The notes: a model not told the origin generated them from the sequence alone. Shown: positions 1 to 12,790, counted from the first letter of the stretch. The stretch is DNA of 64,000 bases from Hedera helix (GCA_947179155.2 OX359265.1:8195477-8259476); one strand, 5' to 3'. Made by a program: numbers and translations.

Positions 1-892
1 TATTAGTTCTTTTACTTTTATTCCTAGTAGCAAAAACTAAGGGATAACTAAATTGTTCAAAAAATTCACCAATTTCTTTTCTATGAGATATTCCCTGTTT
101 TTTCAATTGAGCTTTTAAATTTAAATCATTACATAATGCTAAGCTTTCAGAAATTATTTCATTAGTTAATTCTCCATATGTATATTCATCATAAGGAATA
201 TTCATTCCTCCATTTAAATTTCTCAGACGAATTCTAACACGTTCAACAAATAATGTAGGCAATCCAGAAAAATATTTTTCTTTCCAAAAAGATGAATTAG
301 CATCAACTGTATGCATAATTTTAGACATAAAAATATCTTTATCCCATCTGAAATGTGTAAGTGTTGGACATTTTAAATTTATCAACAATTCTTTACTGTT
401 ATCCATAGTATGAAAAACACTTATAACAAAATATTTCAAAATTGTCTGTATTAAAGTATATATACTATCATCTTGTGTTTCAGTTTTAATTTGTGTTTGA
501 ACCTATGAAGTACTAGGTTCAGCTACCAAAATAGGTGTCTGAATAATTTTTGTAGCATTTATAATTTCATCTCTTTGTATTTGGGTAAGAATATTATTCC
601 ACCAACCTTTTAATTGACACGTAAATCCAGCAATAATAAAATTAGTGATATTCTTATCAGTATTATTATTTTCCTTACAAATTGTGGTATACATTAACAT
701 TTTATGTAAAACATGAAATATTTGTTGTTCAGCACAACCATCTATATTCCATTCATAAATTTGATCAGCAGAAAAACTAGATCTGTCTGCATTTATAAAA
801 TTTTCTTCAAACAACACATCAATAGGAGTTGGTCTAGGATAATAATACCTTCCATTTGGAACTCTATTACTAGGATGAGTCTTTTTATCAAA
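1..892 (-). pseudogene. Endogenous pararetrovirus-like coat (gag) fragment, broken
   Basis: Read on the minus strand, a reading frame of about 140 codons ends at a TAG at 503-505. The same frame then stays open to the window edge at base 1, so one in-frame stop interrupts an otherwise coherent protein. Visible landmarks are a tyrosine/proline-rich start, a Trp-Trp pair inside a Gly-Phe-Thr/Leu-Lys context around 600-640, and a Tyr-Gly-Glu-Leu block near 165-180. From family knowledge these resemble the coat region of plant Caulimoviridae-type endogenous elements. The first residues of the open frame (about 893-925) belong to the duplicated host backbone, so the viral part begins near 892. Movement protein, reverse transcriptase and zinc knuckle are not in the window. 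It is probably a dead integrated copy. Assignment to a genus is not possible, and a related retroelement gag is the alternative. Confidence 0.6.
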
Positions 893-3501
893 AAAATATT
901 GCCTGTGTATTTTATATATGCTCACTCAACAAATGTTTCTTTAACTTTTCCTTTTAATAAAGTGCAACAAAGTGCAAGCTTACTAAAACCAAACTATGTG
1001 CTAATATACATGCATGATTTGAAGAAACGGTAATCATGCTTATTACATGCAAATGGCCGGTCATTGACATACATGAAGGACTGTACAATTCTATGCTACT
1101 TAGAATATGGTTCGATTTGGTATATGGAATGAAATCAAGAATGGAAAACATCACTTTTTGTAGTACGGAGTACAATACATAGGTTACTTTGAATCACTTC
1201 TCTGTAACGAAATACATTTATCTGAAAAGTGGTAAGTTGGGAATAACTTTTTAAGGAAATATAGTTAAAATTAGTTAAAATATAATTAAAGTTCGTTGAG
1301 TTGCTTCCAAGTGTAATGTCACAATTCTATGCTACTTAGAATATGGTTCGATTTAGTATATGGAATCAAATCAAGAATGGAAAACATCACAATACATAGG
1401 TTACTTTGAATCACTTCTCTATAACGAAATACATTTATTTGAAAAGTGGTAAGTTGGGAATAGCTTTTTAAGGAAATATAGTTAAAATTAGTTAAAATAT
1501 AATTAAAGTTCGTTGAGTTGCTTCCAAGTGTAATGTCACAACAAACACATTTTCAACAAGATGACGTCATGCCATCTGGCTTACTTAACATGCACAATGC
1601 GCTCATTTAGCTATATTAGGTGACATTCCCTAAAATGCTCTTTACGTATTACGGTTTGTAATAGAGTGTTATCATGTAATTACTACACTTTTTTAATATT
1701 CTAAATATTTTAGAGGATGATTCTATAGAGTGGAACCTAACCTACAATAAGATTTGATCTTAACCATTGGTTATATGGCCCAAGGATTATCTAAGAGGAT
1801 CTTAATCATTTGTAAATCAAAAATCAAAGTTGTAATCATTTTTGTGCAATAGAAGTTTTAGTAAATAAGAGGAAAAAAAATTGGATTGCGTTGTTTGGTA
1901 CGAAAGTGTGTCATATTTTGGAATGTTCGTACCAAACACAACTCGTTACCTTGTTAGCATTTTCTGATAACCATGGTACAAATGAAAAAGGCCTTACCTC
2001 CATTTGCAATGGCTTAAAACTTATGGATACTTCACATGTTGTACCTAATTTCTACATTCCTATCTTATCTGACAATTATGTCAGGGATAACAATAGTAAA
2101 ACTCTAAAATCTTCACACCGTTTAGACAGCTTTGTATCACATTGCCCTCCCCCACCCCTTAAATAATGAACTTTTAGGACCAATTTTGTTTATACGGCTT
2201 AGAGATTGAGCTGTTGTATTATATTTTACAAGTTATGAGTAGAAAAAGAGGAAACATAAATCAATCCCATAAAATAATCTAGAACTACAAGGGTGCATAA
2301 TCATTAAGGCACTCGTAGCTTTGGTAAATTTTGATAGTACTAAGCTATCATTTATATAAATCTCTAGCAATTCAACTTTAAAACTTTTTAAAATCCAAAC
2401 CCAAAGATGCGGACTCTATGATGATGCAAGCACAAACTATCTGGAGATACATTATTCCCTATATTAAACCATAAAGTGAATATTGAGATTAACTCATACT
2501 TCTGTGAGTTCAGCTAATATTTGGTTTACTAATGTATTGGGCTTGAGTCCATGTTATAGCAGCTATGGTTTTCTAGTTACTATGAAAATGGTTGTTTGGT
2601 GTGTGAATTATTGTAGATCGTGTGAGACATCTAATATTGTAGATCGTGTGAGACATCTAATGAATACGTTAGACAAGCAGGACTAACCAATTTGGTGAAC
2701 CTAGGTATCATGTGTTCTTACTTTTCGTTTCTTCATCTAATATTCTGTGTAATTGTGTTATTATTCGATCTTAAATTCTAATAGTGAAGACATCACTGCA
2801 GAGGAATAGTTTTGTTATGGCCTTAATATTTTCCCTAGAATGTAAATAAAAAATTTACAACCAAATAAAAATTATAAACATCTACTCAGTCCATCATATT
2901 CATGAAAGAACAATTGCTAGGCAAAATAATAACTACTCAAGCTTTGTACCAATACAAATCAAAATGCACTTCCAAAGCATAAGATAAAAAGCAAATCAAC
3001 CACACCAAACCAAAATAAATAAATAGATAGATATATAAATAAGCAATTGACAGGAAGTTATACATTTGCACATCAAAAGAAGCAACTTAAACAGCAACAG
3101 GGCTTAAATCAATGGCAATTGCACCATTTCCATTCCCCAAATCATCCCATAAACTTTCCTTTTAATTCTTTAATTCTTTAACTCTTTGTTTTTATGACAC
3201 AAAAGATCTTCCAATTTAGTCCTTTGTGTCATTACAAGGCCTCATTGTCAGCATTGTTAATGGTGTCCATTTGGGGGTTTTCTATGAGTCAACTGAGCGC
3301 TCTTTGTGTGGAAGAGGTACGAGTCTGGCCGTTCTCATGGGGACCCACTTTGTGAAAACCCTAAACCTCATGATTGCCATTTTCCTATATGGGTAGCTTA
3401 AAAATTAAACTGAGTGGGGTTTGGGGTTTTAGCGAAATGGGTGGGCATAAAATTGAGGAAAATATGAAATAGGTCGGGTAGGCTGGAGTATCAAAAACTA
3501 G
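893..3501. repeat. Segmental duplication, copy 1, left part
   Basis: This AT-rich stretch matches 16676-16742, 28639-29430, 30816-31113, 32991-33186, 36292-36376, 38477-38921 and 39378-39890 in the same order and strand, once insertions in copy 2 are removed. I see no convincing gene in it. A short frame near 3230-3400 stays open in both copies but matches no family I recognise. The left border is where the pararetrovirus-like fragment meets shared sequence at about 893. Confidence 0.85.
1085..1537. repeat. 236-bp tandem duplication, two units
   Basis: Unit 1 is 1085-1320 and unit 2 starts at 1321. Unit 2 is shorter because about 18 bp near a TAGTACGGAGT motif are missing. The other duplication copy (about 28755-29000) has one unit, so this expansion is private to copy 1 or was lost from copy 2. 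A separate short (29-bp) tandem repeat lies at about 2608-2660 and is also single in copy 2. Confidence 0.85.
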
Positions 3502-4679
3502 TTCTTATTTGCATGGTTATTAAACTCGGATCGGACCGCCGGTTTGATTGGCAAAAATCGGAACCGGTCGGCCCTCCAGTTTGATTCAAGTTAAAAAATC
3601 AGTTTTGGTCAAAACCCGGTGACCCGGCGGTTGGACCGGTCAACCCAGTGACCCGATAACTGGATCACCGATTTTACCGATTCCTACCTTTTTTATTTAT
3701 TTTAATTTAAGTATTTGAATTTGATTGAATGTCTCCTTGATTAAGTTTTGAGTTATGATCATGATTTAATATTTTTCTTTTCATATAGATTTAGTATTTA
3801 TTTGAATTGTATAAAGTAAACATTGTACAAATAGATTTAGTTTTTTTTTTACCAAATTTGATTGAATGTATCCCACTACAAGAAAAATGGCTATCAGCGA
3901 CCAAAACTATTAGCACCCGCAAATTCTGTCGCTATTACTCAATAATAACAATCGCAAAAGTATTCCGTCGCTAATAATAATAGCGACCACAATCGGTCGT
4001 TATTGTCACTTTTGCTGCCAAAAATAGCCGGGATGTTGGTGCCAAAGTTTGCGACCGAATATCCATCGTTGAATCGATCGCTAATATATCTGTGACTGCT
4101 CTTGGCGTCACTAGTTCAGTCCCTAAAAATGCTAGATCATTAAAAAATTTCGTGACCAAATGCGATCGCTATTACGTTCAGCCCTAATTAAGCGCCGCCC
4201 AGACGAACAGAAGAAAGGATGAACAGAAAAAAGACGAACAAAAGAAAGGAAAAATAGAAAGAAAAAAAAAGAGGGAAGAAAGAAAAAGAAAAATGAGACC
4301 CCCCCTGCCCGGCCAGACGACGCCCTCCCTCCCACCATTGCTAGACGCCTCCATCCCTCCCGCCCGTGCCTCTTCTGTTTTAATTTCTCTCTATTTTCTT
4401 TCAACATCTGAGGTATGTAATTTTCGTTTTCCTTAATCATATTAAACCCTAAATGACCATTGTGGAGATATAATGATAGATTGTTGTTTGTTTTGTTGTG
4501 ATTAAGTTCAGTTTATGTTAATCAATACTAAAACTAAAAAGTAATACCAATTACTAGATTTATTGTTTAGTAATTACTAATAAATTTTGTCAATTTTGAT
4601 TTAAAAATATACTTTTAAAAGTAAATAATCTTATAATTTAGAACCTAGGATTACTACATGTAAAATTTGAGAAGAGTGG

Positions 4680-5035
4680 AGTTATTGGTTTAAACTAGGC
4701 AAAGCTCTGCAGTTAACTCGTAACATGATATTAAATTGAGCCCTAATGTGTCAAATTGTTTTAACTCTTTCTCATTGGTGTTTTGAAATTTTGCAAAACG
4801 ACCTGAATAAACTGTACCAGAGGGAGTGTGTCTTTCCTTATCCATGCTATTATAATTTTCATTGTAATCTTGACCCATAGTGGACTGAACAAAGATAGGA
4901 ACCATAGAATCTTCTTCTTCTTGCCAATTTTTTAGCTCTATCTGCACTAAGGATGGGTTTAAATCAGCATAACTAGTTGGTTTCTCAGCCGGTTATATTG
5001 AAGGAGGCAGTTGAAGCAGAAAAAACATGCCTCTT
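4680..5035 (-). pseudogene. Unidentified coding remnant inside the CACTA (possible captured host fragment)
   Basis: On the minus strand a frame of 85 codons from 4947 to 4690 continues upstream in the same frame to about 5030 with a single stop. The peptide is well mixed in composition, with Pro-Ser, Asn-Trp-Gln and acidic stretches, unlike the low-complexity translations nearby. It lies antisense to the transposase remnants and upstream of them, where plant CACTA elements often carry captured gene pieces. I do not recognise the protein. It could equally be a chance open frame in AT-rich DNA. Confidence 0.3.
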
Positions 5036-5215
5036 TCATGACCACTCCCCTGCGACCATTACATTGATAGAAAGAAATCAGAGCTTTCAAAATATAAAAA
5101 AAAATCAGAATATGAAATAAATGATCCCTTAGGTAACAACTGCAATAGTAGATAATGTGTTCATAATAATACTATCGTATAATTTGCTAGCTTCTTTCGA
5201 TAGGAACATCTGAAT

Positions 5216-6003
5216 TAGACATGCACAAAAAGCCCGCGGCCTGAGGCCTGGCCTTGATCTGGCCTGGCCTGGGGCCTGGCCTTGATCTGGCCTGGCCTGG
5301 CCTGGTCAAAGCCTGGCCTGGTCCGGCCTGGCCCGGCCTGCAGGCTTTAAACAGGCCACGATTTTAGAGCAAAAGCCCGGCCTGGCCTGGCCTGGGGAAA
5401 AGCCTGGCCCGGCCTGGCCTGGCCTGGTCAAAAGCCTGGCCTAGTCTGGCTAAAGTCTACCTCGATTTTTGGTAAAGTGACAAGAATACTGAACTGGGAT
5501 ACACTAAATACTAAATTGTATTTCTATTTCTCCTATCATATTATATTATAATATGATTATTAGTCTATGAGTGAATATTTAATTCAAATTGGGGTGATGG
5601 TGATTTGCAGACAACCCTATATTATATAATTATATAGTCATTATCACTGTGGGTCATTTCTAATTTTTATGCAGCAGTACTAAAAATTATGAAAAATGGT
5701 GATTTTGATGGATTTTTCAATATTTGGTTTTCTTGATTTGTAATTTTGTACACGTTCATACAAAAAAATATGCAACCGACGATTTCGCGGCTCCCTCATT
5801 CTCTCTTTCTTCTCTGTCTCTCTCTCGGTCTAGGCCTGGCCTGGCCTGGCCCGCAGGCCTCAACATGCCCTATTTTTTTTGGAGAAGCCCGGCCCGGCCT
5901 GGCCTGCAGGCCTAAAAGTCAAGGCCTGGCCTGGCCTGGTCAACGGAAAAAGCCTGCCAGGCCTAGGCCAGGCCGGCCTGGCCTGGCCTGTTGTGCATGT
6001 CTA
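5216..6003. mobile_element. hAT-type MITE with GGCCTGGCC minisatellites
   Basis: It begins TAGACATGCACAA and ends with the inverse TTGTGCATGTCTA. The 8-bp TSD ATCTGAAT is at 5208-5215 and 6004-6011; 8 bp is the hAT length. Both subterminal regions (about 5228-5460 and 5830-5990) are dense arrays of GGCCTGGCC-like units in opposite orientation. The middle is AT-rich. There is no transposase, so it is non-autonomous. Confidence 0.85.
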
Positions 6004-6011
6004 ATCTGAAT

Positions 6012-7297
6012 AAGAGCACACGAGTTATCGAGTAAGCCATCTCTTTTGCTTTAACAGATCTTGCTCAAAAAGTTGGTCACAAATTCTAAAGGCAGTGATG
6101 AGTAATGACCCTTACATAGAGAGAGAGAGAGATACCCTCCATTTAGCCTCAGGCCGGGCTCCCTAAGGAAGCGTACTGGCAGGGGTTAGTAGAAGTTGAG
6201 TGGAATGTTAAAGACCTTAAACTACACAAAGCTCCCATATATCTTTGGGAAACACCAGTAAATCATGAAGAAAAAAACAAAAAGAAAAAAGAAAAAGTAA
6301 AAGAAGTAGTTATATTAAATGAGCGCTAAAACCAAAATGCTTATCATTGTATCATAAGAAAACAGTTTTGAGACTTATATACATCAATCATGAACACAAC
6401 TATGGTCTAAATCACAACTATACCAGTCTTTCATTCAAAAAAAAGTTGTATAAACCATGCAAATAAGCTTAAAATTCCATTATACTTCAAACAAAAGAAC
6501 AACAAAAAAACCTTCTACAAATGCGACTAGATATGCTAATCAACCTTTAATATAAAAGAAAAATTTGTGCTGCTATGCATTTTCAACTCACCTGGCTTGA
6601 CGATGGAAGAGTCAAATTTGTAGCATAGTTTGTATCTTCTTCTTTTTAAAGCCAAGTAGAAGAGACAAAAAGCCCCCTTCTGACTTGGCATTTTTCTGTG
6701 ATTGGTGGTGTTGTACTCAACTTTTAGATTATTTAAAATAAATTTTAAAATTTTCTCAAATAATATAATATTAAATAAGATAAATTATATTTTATGAAAG
6801 AGTCGATCAAAGTAAATATACTAAAGAGTTCCATGGGTGTACTGGGCGGGGAAGGGGGATTCATGAACATAGCTTTTTGATAATTATATTAGTAGCATTT
6901 TTACTTCTTTAAGGACCACATTTGCCGTATGGCACGGGTTTGGAGTTTGGTAGATAAAATCAAATTTGATAGAGATAAAACAATTGATCAACTTCTTCTG
7001 CTTGATGTATGTTGTTCCCCACTTTCTTTATAGCTGATTGTGATATCTCTCAAACTCTCTTAATCTCCACATGCTTACCACAAGTTTATGCGTGACAATT
7101 TGAGTGAATGGATGCAAATGCGGATAAGAATTTAAAAGTTTAAATTTTTGATATATTTATTTATATTATATTGTAAAAAACGAATACGAATAATGTTCAT
7201 ATTCGAATATTATCTATTGGATACGAGTACGAATATTTGATCCAATCAAATTTAAAGTTCCTTAATTAATGTGAAACCTCAATTGCTTTACCCAATT
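6012..7297. other. CACTA interior without recognisable coding
   Basis: The sequence is AT-rich with a short GA repeat (about 6118-6132). Intron-like stretches and short open frames are present, but no domain can be read in any frame. The missing TNP2 N-terminal exons would be expected between here and 9391. Confidence 0.5.
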
Positions 7298-9386
7298 TGT
7301 GACACCCCCAAATCTAGGCCCACAAAGCCCAAACTTGAGTTGTCAAAAGACTACAACAAAATTATTACAAAGTAGTACAACGTTCAACAGTACAGTGTAT
7401 AATAATACACAACTAAGTCTTCACTATTATTATCACATTTATTTTACAACACGTGAAGACTATAATAGTTATCCCTCAGACTCTCACTCCATTCCCCGGC
7501 TAGACCCAACTACGTTCTCATTTCCTGTTGAAAAACAATGGAACAAAAGAAAGGGTGAGCTCAAATAGCCCAGTAAAGAATATCATGACTAAGATAATGA
7601 CGAATAAATTATCATTAGCCTTCAACAGTTGAGTTCTTGATAGAATACAATAGACTACAAGATTTATATCAAAAACTGCAGTTAAATTCTTGAACAATGT
7701 TCAGATCAATAATAGCAGCGGAATGAGCAATCTATTAGAAGAATAATGCAGACTATAATGTCCACTTGCTTCTCTTTTTAGTAAAAATATCATTAACTTT
7801 TATCATCTGAAATACCATTAGTCATGATAATAAAAATTCACAGTTCCTGGTCATAATCATGCAAATCAACAGTTCATCTTTGCACTACGGGCCAAAGATA
7901 TTCAATATAACACCAGCGGTCATGATTATACCAGATTCAGCCTTTGGTCATAATCATACCAAACAACAGTTCATCTTTGCACTACGGGCCAAAGAGAACA
8001 TTCACCACGTGCCATAAAAGACACCGAACAGATGTATCGCATTTAACCTAGTATATCGCCTTTAACCTATCATCTGTTCAACAATTATATCACATCTGTG
8101 CCCCCGGCCACAGATATTCACATCAACTTGATTATTGAAGATTAATACAAATAACAGTTATACGAATGATGAACAGAATAAACAGGATAAACAATAAGTA
8201 TCGGAAGTTTACTTTGTGCAAATTCAAATAATGTCCAAATTGTCAACATGCTGTGGAGTGAAATTTAAAAATGATATTCAAGATCCATAGTTCAGAATAA
8301 CGGTTACAGTTCAATAAAAAGGTTTAGAAAATAGGAAGGTTCAGTTGAAATAATGAAGTTCAACTATTATGGAACATATAATATTTTCAGGAATTATAGA
8401 AGCAATAGTTCTATAATAAGTTTTGATTTAGGAGTATGAAAGAAAATAATATCCTTTACCGTAGCAGATTTGATTAACAAAAGGTGAAGGAAATTAATAT
8501 TCCTTACCATAGTAAGTTTGAATAATGGAAGATGAAAAAGATGGTATCCCTTATGAGTATAAAGGAAAATGATATCACTTACGAATATGGAATAAAAGTG
8601 TCATGTGATAATTCGTGTAGACAAATTATCTTCACACGAGACAAATAAAAAGGGTTATTCACCAACAGGCGGTAATCCGCGCCGTAAGGTTATTCCCATC
8701 AATTTGAATATGAAGAGTTATTCACCAAACAGGCGGTAATCCGCGCAGTAAGGTTATTCTCAAAGATTAATAAGGAATGAATACGAAAGGTTATTCACCA
8801 ATAGGCGGTAATCCGCGCCGTAAGGTTATTCCCACAATTTAATACATGGAAATAAATGGCACAAGAAAGAAACGATATTATTTTCGAGAATCAAAGAATG
8901 ATAATCCCTTACCGTGGTAAGTTTAAATAATAGAATATGAAAGAAGATGATATTCCTTACTAGTAAAAAACATGACATTCCTTACCACAGTAAATTTAAG
9001 AGTTTGAAATGAATGGTATTCCTTACAAGTAAAAAAAAAATGGCGTTCCTTACCTTAACACGTGACTGGATATTGATTTAAATGAGGTTAATCAACTTGA
9101 AAAATTCCTGCACTCCTTTTGGCTTTCAAATACTCAAAATAGCCTTACTATTCTCAGAGAAAACTCATAAAATTCTCATAGAAAATTTTTATGTTTTATG
9201 TGTGATTTTTCTATTCAGTTGAGCAAGCTATTTATAGGAGAAAATAAGTTACTATGCGGGTTGGTGAACTGCTGGCGTGCTGCACGCCAGCTTTCAATTT
9301 CAATTATAGCAGCGCAGTAGGCTGCCTAACTTCGCCAAAAACTCAGCAAAATCACATTCTCACATTTCATGTGGGCCCCACAGTGG
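7298..9386 (-). mobile_element. Truncated chromovirus LTR (copy E)
   Basis: It starts TGTGACACCCCCAAATCT, the inverted 3' end of the LTR family found in elements A and B, and stays collinear with those LTRs to CAGTGG at 9381-9386. There it breaks into CACTA transposase sequence. The distal U3 part, about 1 kb, is missing. The TATA box (TATAAATAG on minus) is at 9228-9236 and the upstream inverted repeat is at 9271-9291. The internal 'ACGG...CCGCC' minisatellite (about 8648-8835) is present. There is no second border, so no TSD can be tested. The truncation may have removed the transposase N-terminus at the same time. Confidence 0.9.
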
Positions 9387-9390
9387 AAAG

Positions 9391-11170
9391 ATTGTCAAAC
9401 TGCATGCAAAATACACATTGTCCAAAAAACAGGTTAAAGATGTGTGTGCATGGATCAAGTCTTTGAAACTACCATTGAAACTACTAAATGGATATGTGTC
9501 AAACATTGCAAGGTGTGTTACAAGTGGCAAAATAAAAGAGATGAAGAGTCATGATTGTCACGTGTTCATGGAGAGACTCGTGCCTATAGCATTTCGAGAC
9601 TTACTTGATAAACCAATATGGGATGTTTTGACTGAGCCTAGTCGTTTCTTCAAAGACATATAGTCAAAGACATTAAATGCAAATGACATAGAAATACTTG
9701 AGAAGAGCATTATTGAGATCACGTGTAAACTTGAAAAACTATTTCCACCAGGGTTTTTTGACTCTATGGAACATTTACAAATATATTTATCCTATGAAGG
9801 TCGTGTTGGTAGTCTAATTTAATACAGATGAATGTATCATTTCGAAAGGGTGATGGAAAACCTTAATAGGAAGGTCAAAAATAGAGCTTATGTTGATGGG
9901 TCGATATGTGAGGCATACAGTTTTGATGAGATATATACATTTGTCTCGGACTATTTTCCCGATAAAGTTTTGACAAAGGCCAATAGAGTTCCGAGACATA
10001 ATGATAGGGGGTAACGTTGAACTAAACGGTCGACTTTCTGTATTTGGTTTATTAAGTCGTGCTTATGGAAAATGATAACGCATATTCCTCTCTGAGGTAG
10101 AATTACATGCTGCACATACTTACATTCTTCTCAATTGCGAGAAGATTGATGGATTGGTAAGGTATGAATGTAAAACTCATATTTAATTTAATATCATAGA
10201 TGTACACTGCAATCCCATATATATTATTTCATATGTATAATATATCTATAGATCATTTGATGTTGAGTTAAGAACAAATCAACAGGGCATCATTGATAAA
10301 GATATTGAACTGAATCGGGATCAAAATTTTGCAAAGTGGCTAAAGGACAAAGTAAGTTATTTAACTTAATTAAGTCATTTTATTTAATTTATGAAACACT
10401 TATTAACAACGTATTAAATAATTGTAAGCTCTTAATGACGGTACAATTTCTTTAAATGTACAAGTCTTAGTCATGGGCCTAGATAGGGACCAAGTCACTC
10501 GTAATGGTTATAAAGTAAATGGCTATGATTTTCATACGAAGAGATACGCTATCGATAAAAGAACAACTAATACTGGAGTGTTGGTTCAAGGAGATTGCTA
10601 CAATGAGGTTGGTTGTGCCTTTTATGGGGAGTTAGAGGAGATCATTGAGTTGTCGTACAAGAGTACATACGGAGGTCAGATTAATCTGTTTAAATGTCGT
10701 TGGTTTGATTCAGAAAAAGGGATACATGTCGATCGACATGGAATTATTGATATTGACATCAACAAAAAGACATATATGAATGCACCATTTGTGTTGCCAA
10801 CTCAAACACAACAAGTATATTACACTCGTATTCCTATTCGGAAAAGGGATAAAATGCCTACATATTGACAAGTTGTCATTCATACTCCTGCGCGCATTAG
10901 TGTCCAATTAGTAAACGGAGAAGTCTACCAAGAGGAGACGTTACATAACCCTCTTATAATAAATGTCAATGACAACAATCAGCTCAACAATTTAGAGGGT
11001 GAGGTGATGATGATGAATTGGATCCCGATTCAGTACAACAGTTAGATGACAGTGATACTGATGAGGAAGAGTTATTAAGTGACAGCGACACTGAATCTGA
11101 AGTAGGAGATGGTTATGAATTTCCACATATTGTTGAAAATGATTCTAAATCTGACAACGAGTTTCATTAA
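9391..11170 (+). pseudogene. CACTA TNP2-like transposase remnant (C-terminal part, DUF4218 and DUF4216 regions)
   Basis: Frame 1 from 9418 to 10014 reads the conserved C-terminal transposase block with Met-Lys-Ser-His-Asp-Cys-His near 9540 and a Phe-Phe-Lys-Asp stretch near 9650. It is broken by TAG 9661, TAA about 9817 and TGA about 9829. The last two sit where Gln and Trp codons are usual, consistent with C-to-T/G-to-A decay. A second ORF, 10473-10868, carries the DUF4216-type pattern: Asn-Gly-Tyr-X-Val-Asn-Gly-Tyr-X-Phe-His-Thr, then Phe-Tyr-Gly-X-Leu-Glu-Glu-Ile, then Phe-Lys-Cys-Arg-Trp-Phe-Asp, then Gln-Val-Tyr-Tyr. An acidic tail in another frame ends at TAA 11168-11170. Introns with GT/AG borders interrupt it. 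The N-terminal catalytic domain is absent, so it is a pseudogene of the host CACTA element. Confidence 0.85.
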
Positions 11171-11399
11171 AATTTATGTTTAATTTTATGCGTATTATGT
11201 AGAGTTATATATAAATGTTTTGTATATACACTTAACATAAATCATTGCACACATGTTTACATAATATTATTGACTTGTCATAAACCATTGAACACATATT
11301 ATAATAATTTACATTTCACTTATAGTTGCACACATGTGTCCCCATTTTATTTCTGTAATTATTATGTAAGTCACATTAATATGTCATTTTTTTGAATAA

Positions 11400-12790
11400 A
11401 TGTCATCTTCAGCAACAGGAAGAAAGCGCGGTTTGGGCCGAGGTCCAAATCCAGTCCCGAAGACCCCAGATAATCTAGACAATCGCATTTTATTGCAGAT
11501 TCTCCCTGATCCAAACAACACGTAAGTTATTAACCATATAGTAGTATTAAATTAAAAATAATATTATTATATATACTAATATAAATTATTGTATATTTCA
11601 GAGATTTTGCAGATGTTAGGGTTGTTAAATGTATTTCACAGTTATGCCTACAAAACTGGCATACCCCATCTATTACGTGGGTCAACACACCGCTAGTCCA
11701 CAAGGAGGCTTGTTGGTAGGAGTTTCAGGTATTTTTTCCCCAGTAATTTATAACTATTTTATTGAACTATTTTAATGTTTAGTATTATCAGATTAATTAT
11801 ATTACAACTATTTTAATTTTATTATTGTATTTTCATTTCAGAAAATATATAAGTGGCAAGAGGCATAGACAAGGATTATACATACACTGTTATGGCAAAA
11901 GTGTGTTGTCCACACAAAAGATAACATAAAGAAGGAATGGAAAAAGACATTGTACAATGCTAGCATAAACCATCCTAGTCAGGCTACGGAGTATATGCAT
12001 GAGTACGACCCGTGGTAGTACTCGCACGATATCTAGGTTGAGATGTGCCAGCAGTGGCGGAGTGAGGAATGGGCGAGGAAAGGTAAGACTGCCGCCAAGA
12101 ACATATCCACAGGTGTAGCTGAAGGGGAAAAGGTAAAGGATATATACAAATGCGGTAGTATATCACAGGCGCAATATTTCGTTGATAGGGATGTACGGAG
12201 TTCGTCAAATTTATTTTATTTATATTTACGATCATTTTATTAAAATTTATTTGCATGATTAATATATTTATACACTTGTCATATTTTGTAGTCATCTAGC
12301 AGGTCCAGAGTTGGTTGGATGTGTACGTGGCCACCCGTGATGGTCTGCTTGATACTCTGCAGATACGGGTAATTAAGTTTTTATTTACGTTATATGTTTA
12401 TACATTAATTTTGACGTTACATTTAACTATTCAATGTATTACTTAATTACGGGACACTTACAATCAATTAATGGATGAGTGGTATCCCCTTGGCAGCCGT
12501 CGCCCGTCGATTGATCAATAGTCGTGGGAAAGGACATCGGTTGTTAAGAAGATTTTTGTTAAGGGCTAAGGACAGCGAAGACGACCTAGTAATAGTGCCT
12601 CTTGCAGCTCGGGTAACCGGTCTACCCAAGCATCATACAATCCGACGACACATAATGCTGCAAACTGTGTTAGTGTCATATGTAAAGATCATACCCTTCT
12701 GCGTGAACTACAAAATCATTTGAAAGCGTTGAGTCATGATTCATTAGCGAATGCGATGGCGACAGCAGCAAGTCAGCCTGACCTGGAGGA
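11400..12790 (+). pseudogene. CACTA second ORF remnant (Transposase_24 / Ptta-En-Spm-like)
   Basis: ATG at 11400 opens a basic, Gly/Arg-rich start, followed by a donor GTAAGT at about 11522 and an acceptor near 11601. The next exons carry tryptophan-rich pieces, then a block with Arg-Ser-Glu-Glu-Trp-Ala-Arg-Lys near 12055, and a Thr-Gly-Val-Ala-Glu / Lys-Cys-Gly-Ser-Ile-Ser stretch near 12110-12165. The order resembles the plant Transposase_24 proteins that accompany TNP2 in CACTA elements. Several Trp codons now read TAG or TGA and the frame shifts near 12475-12720. It is non-functional. The family call rests on order and context more than on any single motif. Confidence 0.6.

Noticed and set aside
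4132..4440. Minus-strand ORF with Phe and Arg/Gly-rich runs
   Set aside because: Low-complexity GA/CT-rich leader of the CACTA; no domain.
7299..7568. Repeated short ORFs starting Met-Thr-Pro-Pro-Asn at 7299, 24811, 36087, 36378, 46927 and 54888
   Set aside because: They all lie at the 3' end of the chromovirus LTR and recur only because the LTR is repeated.
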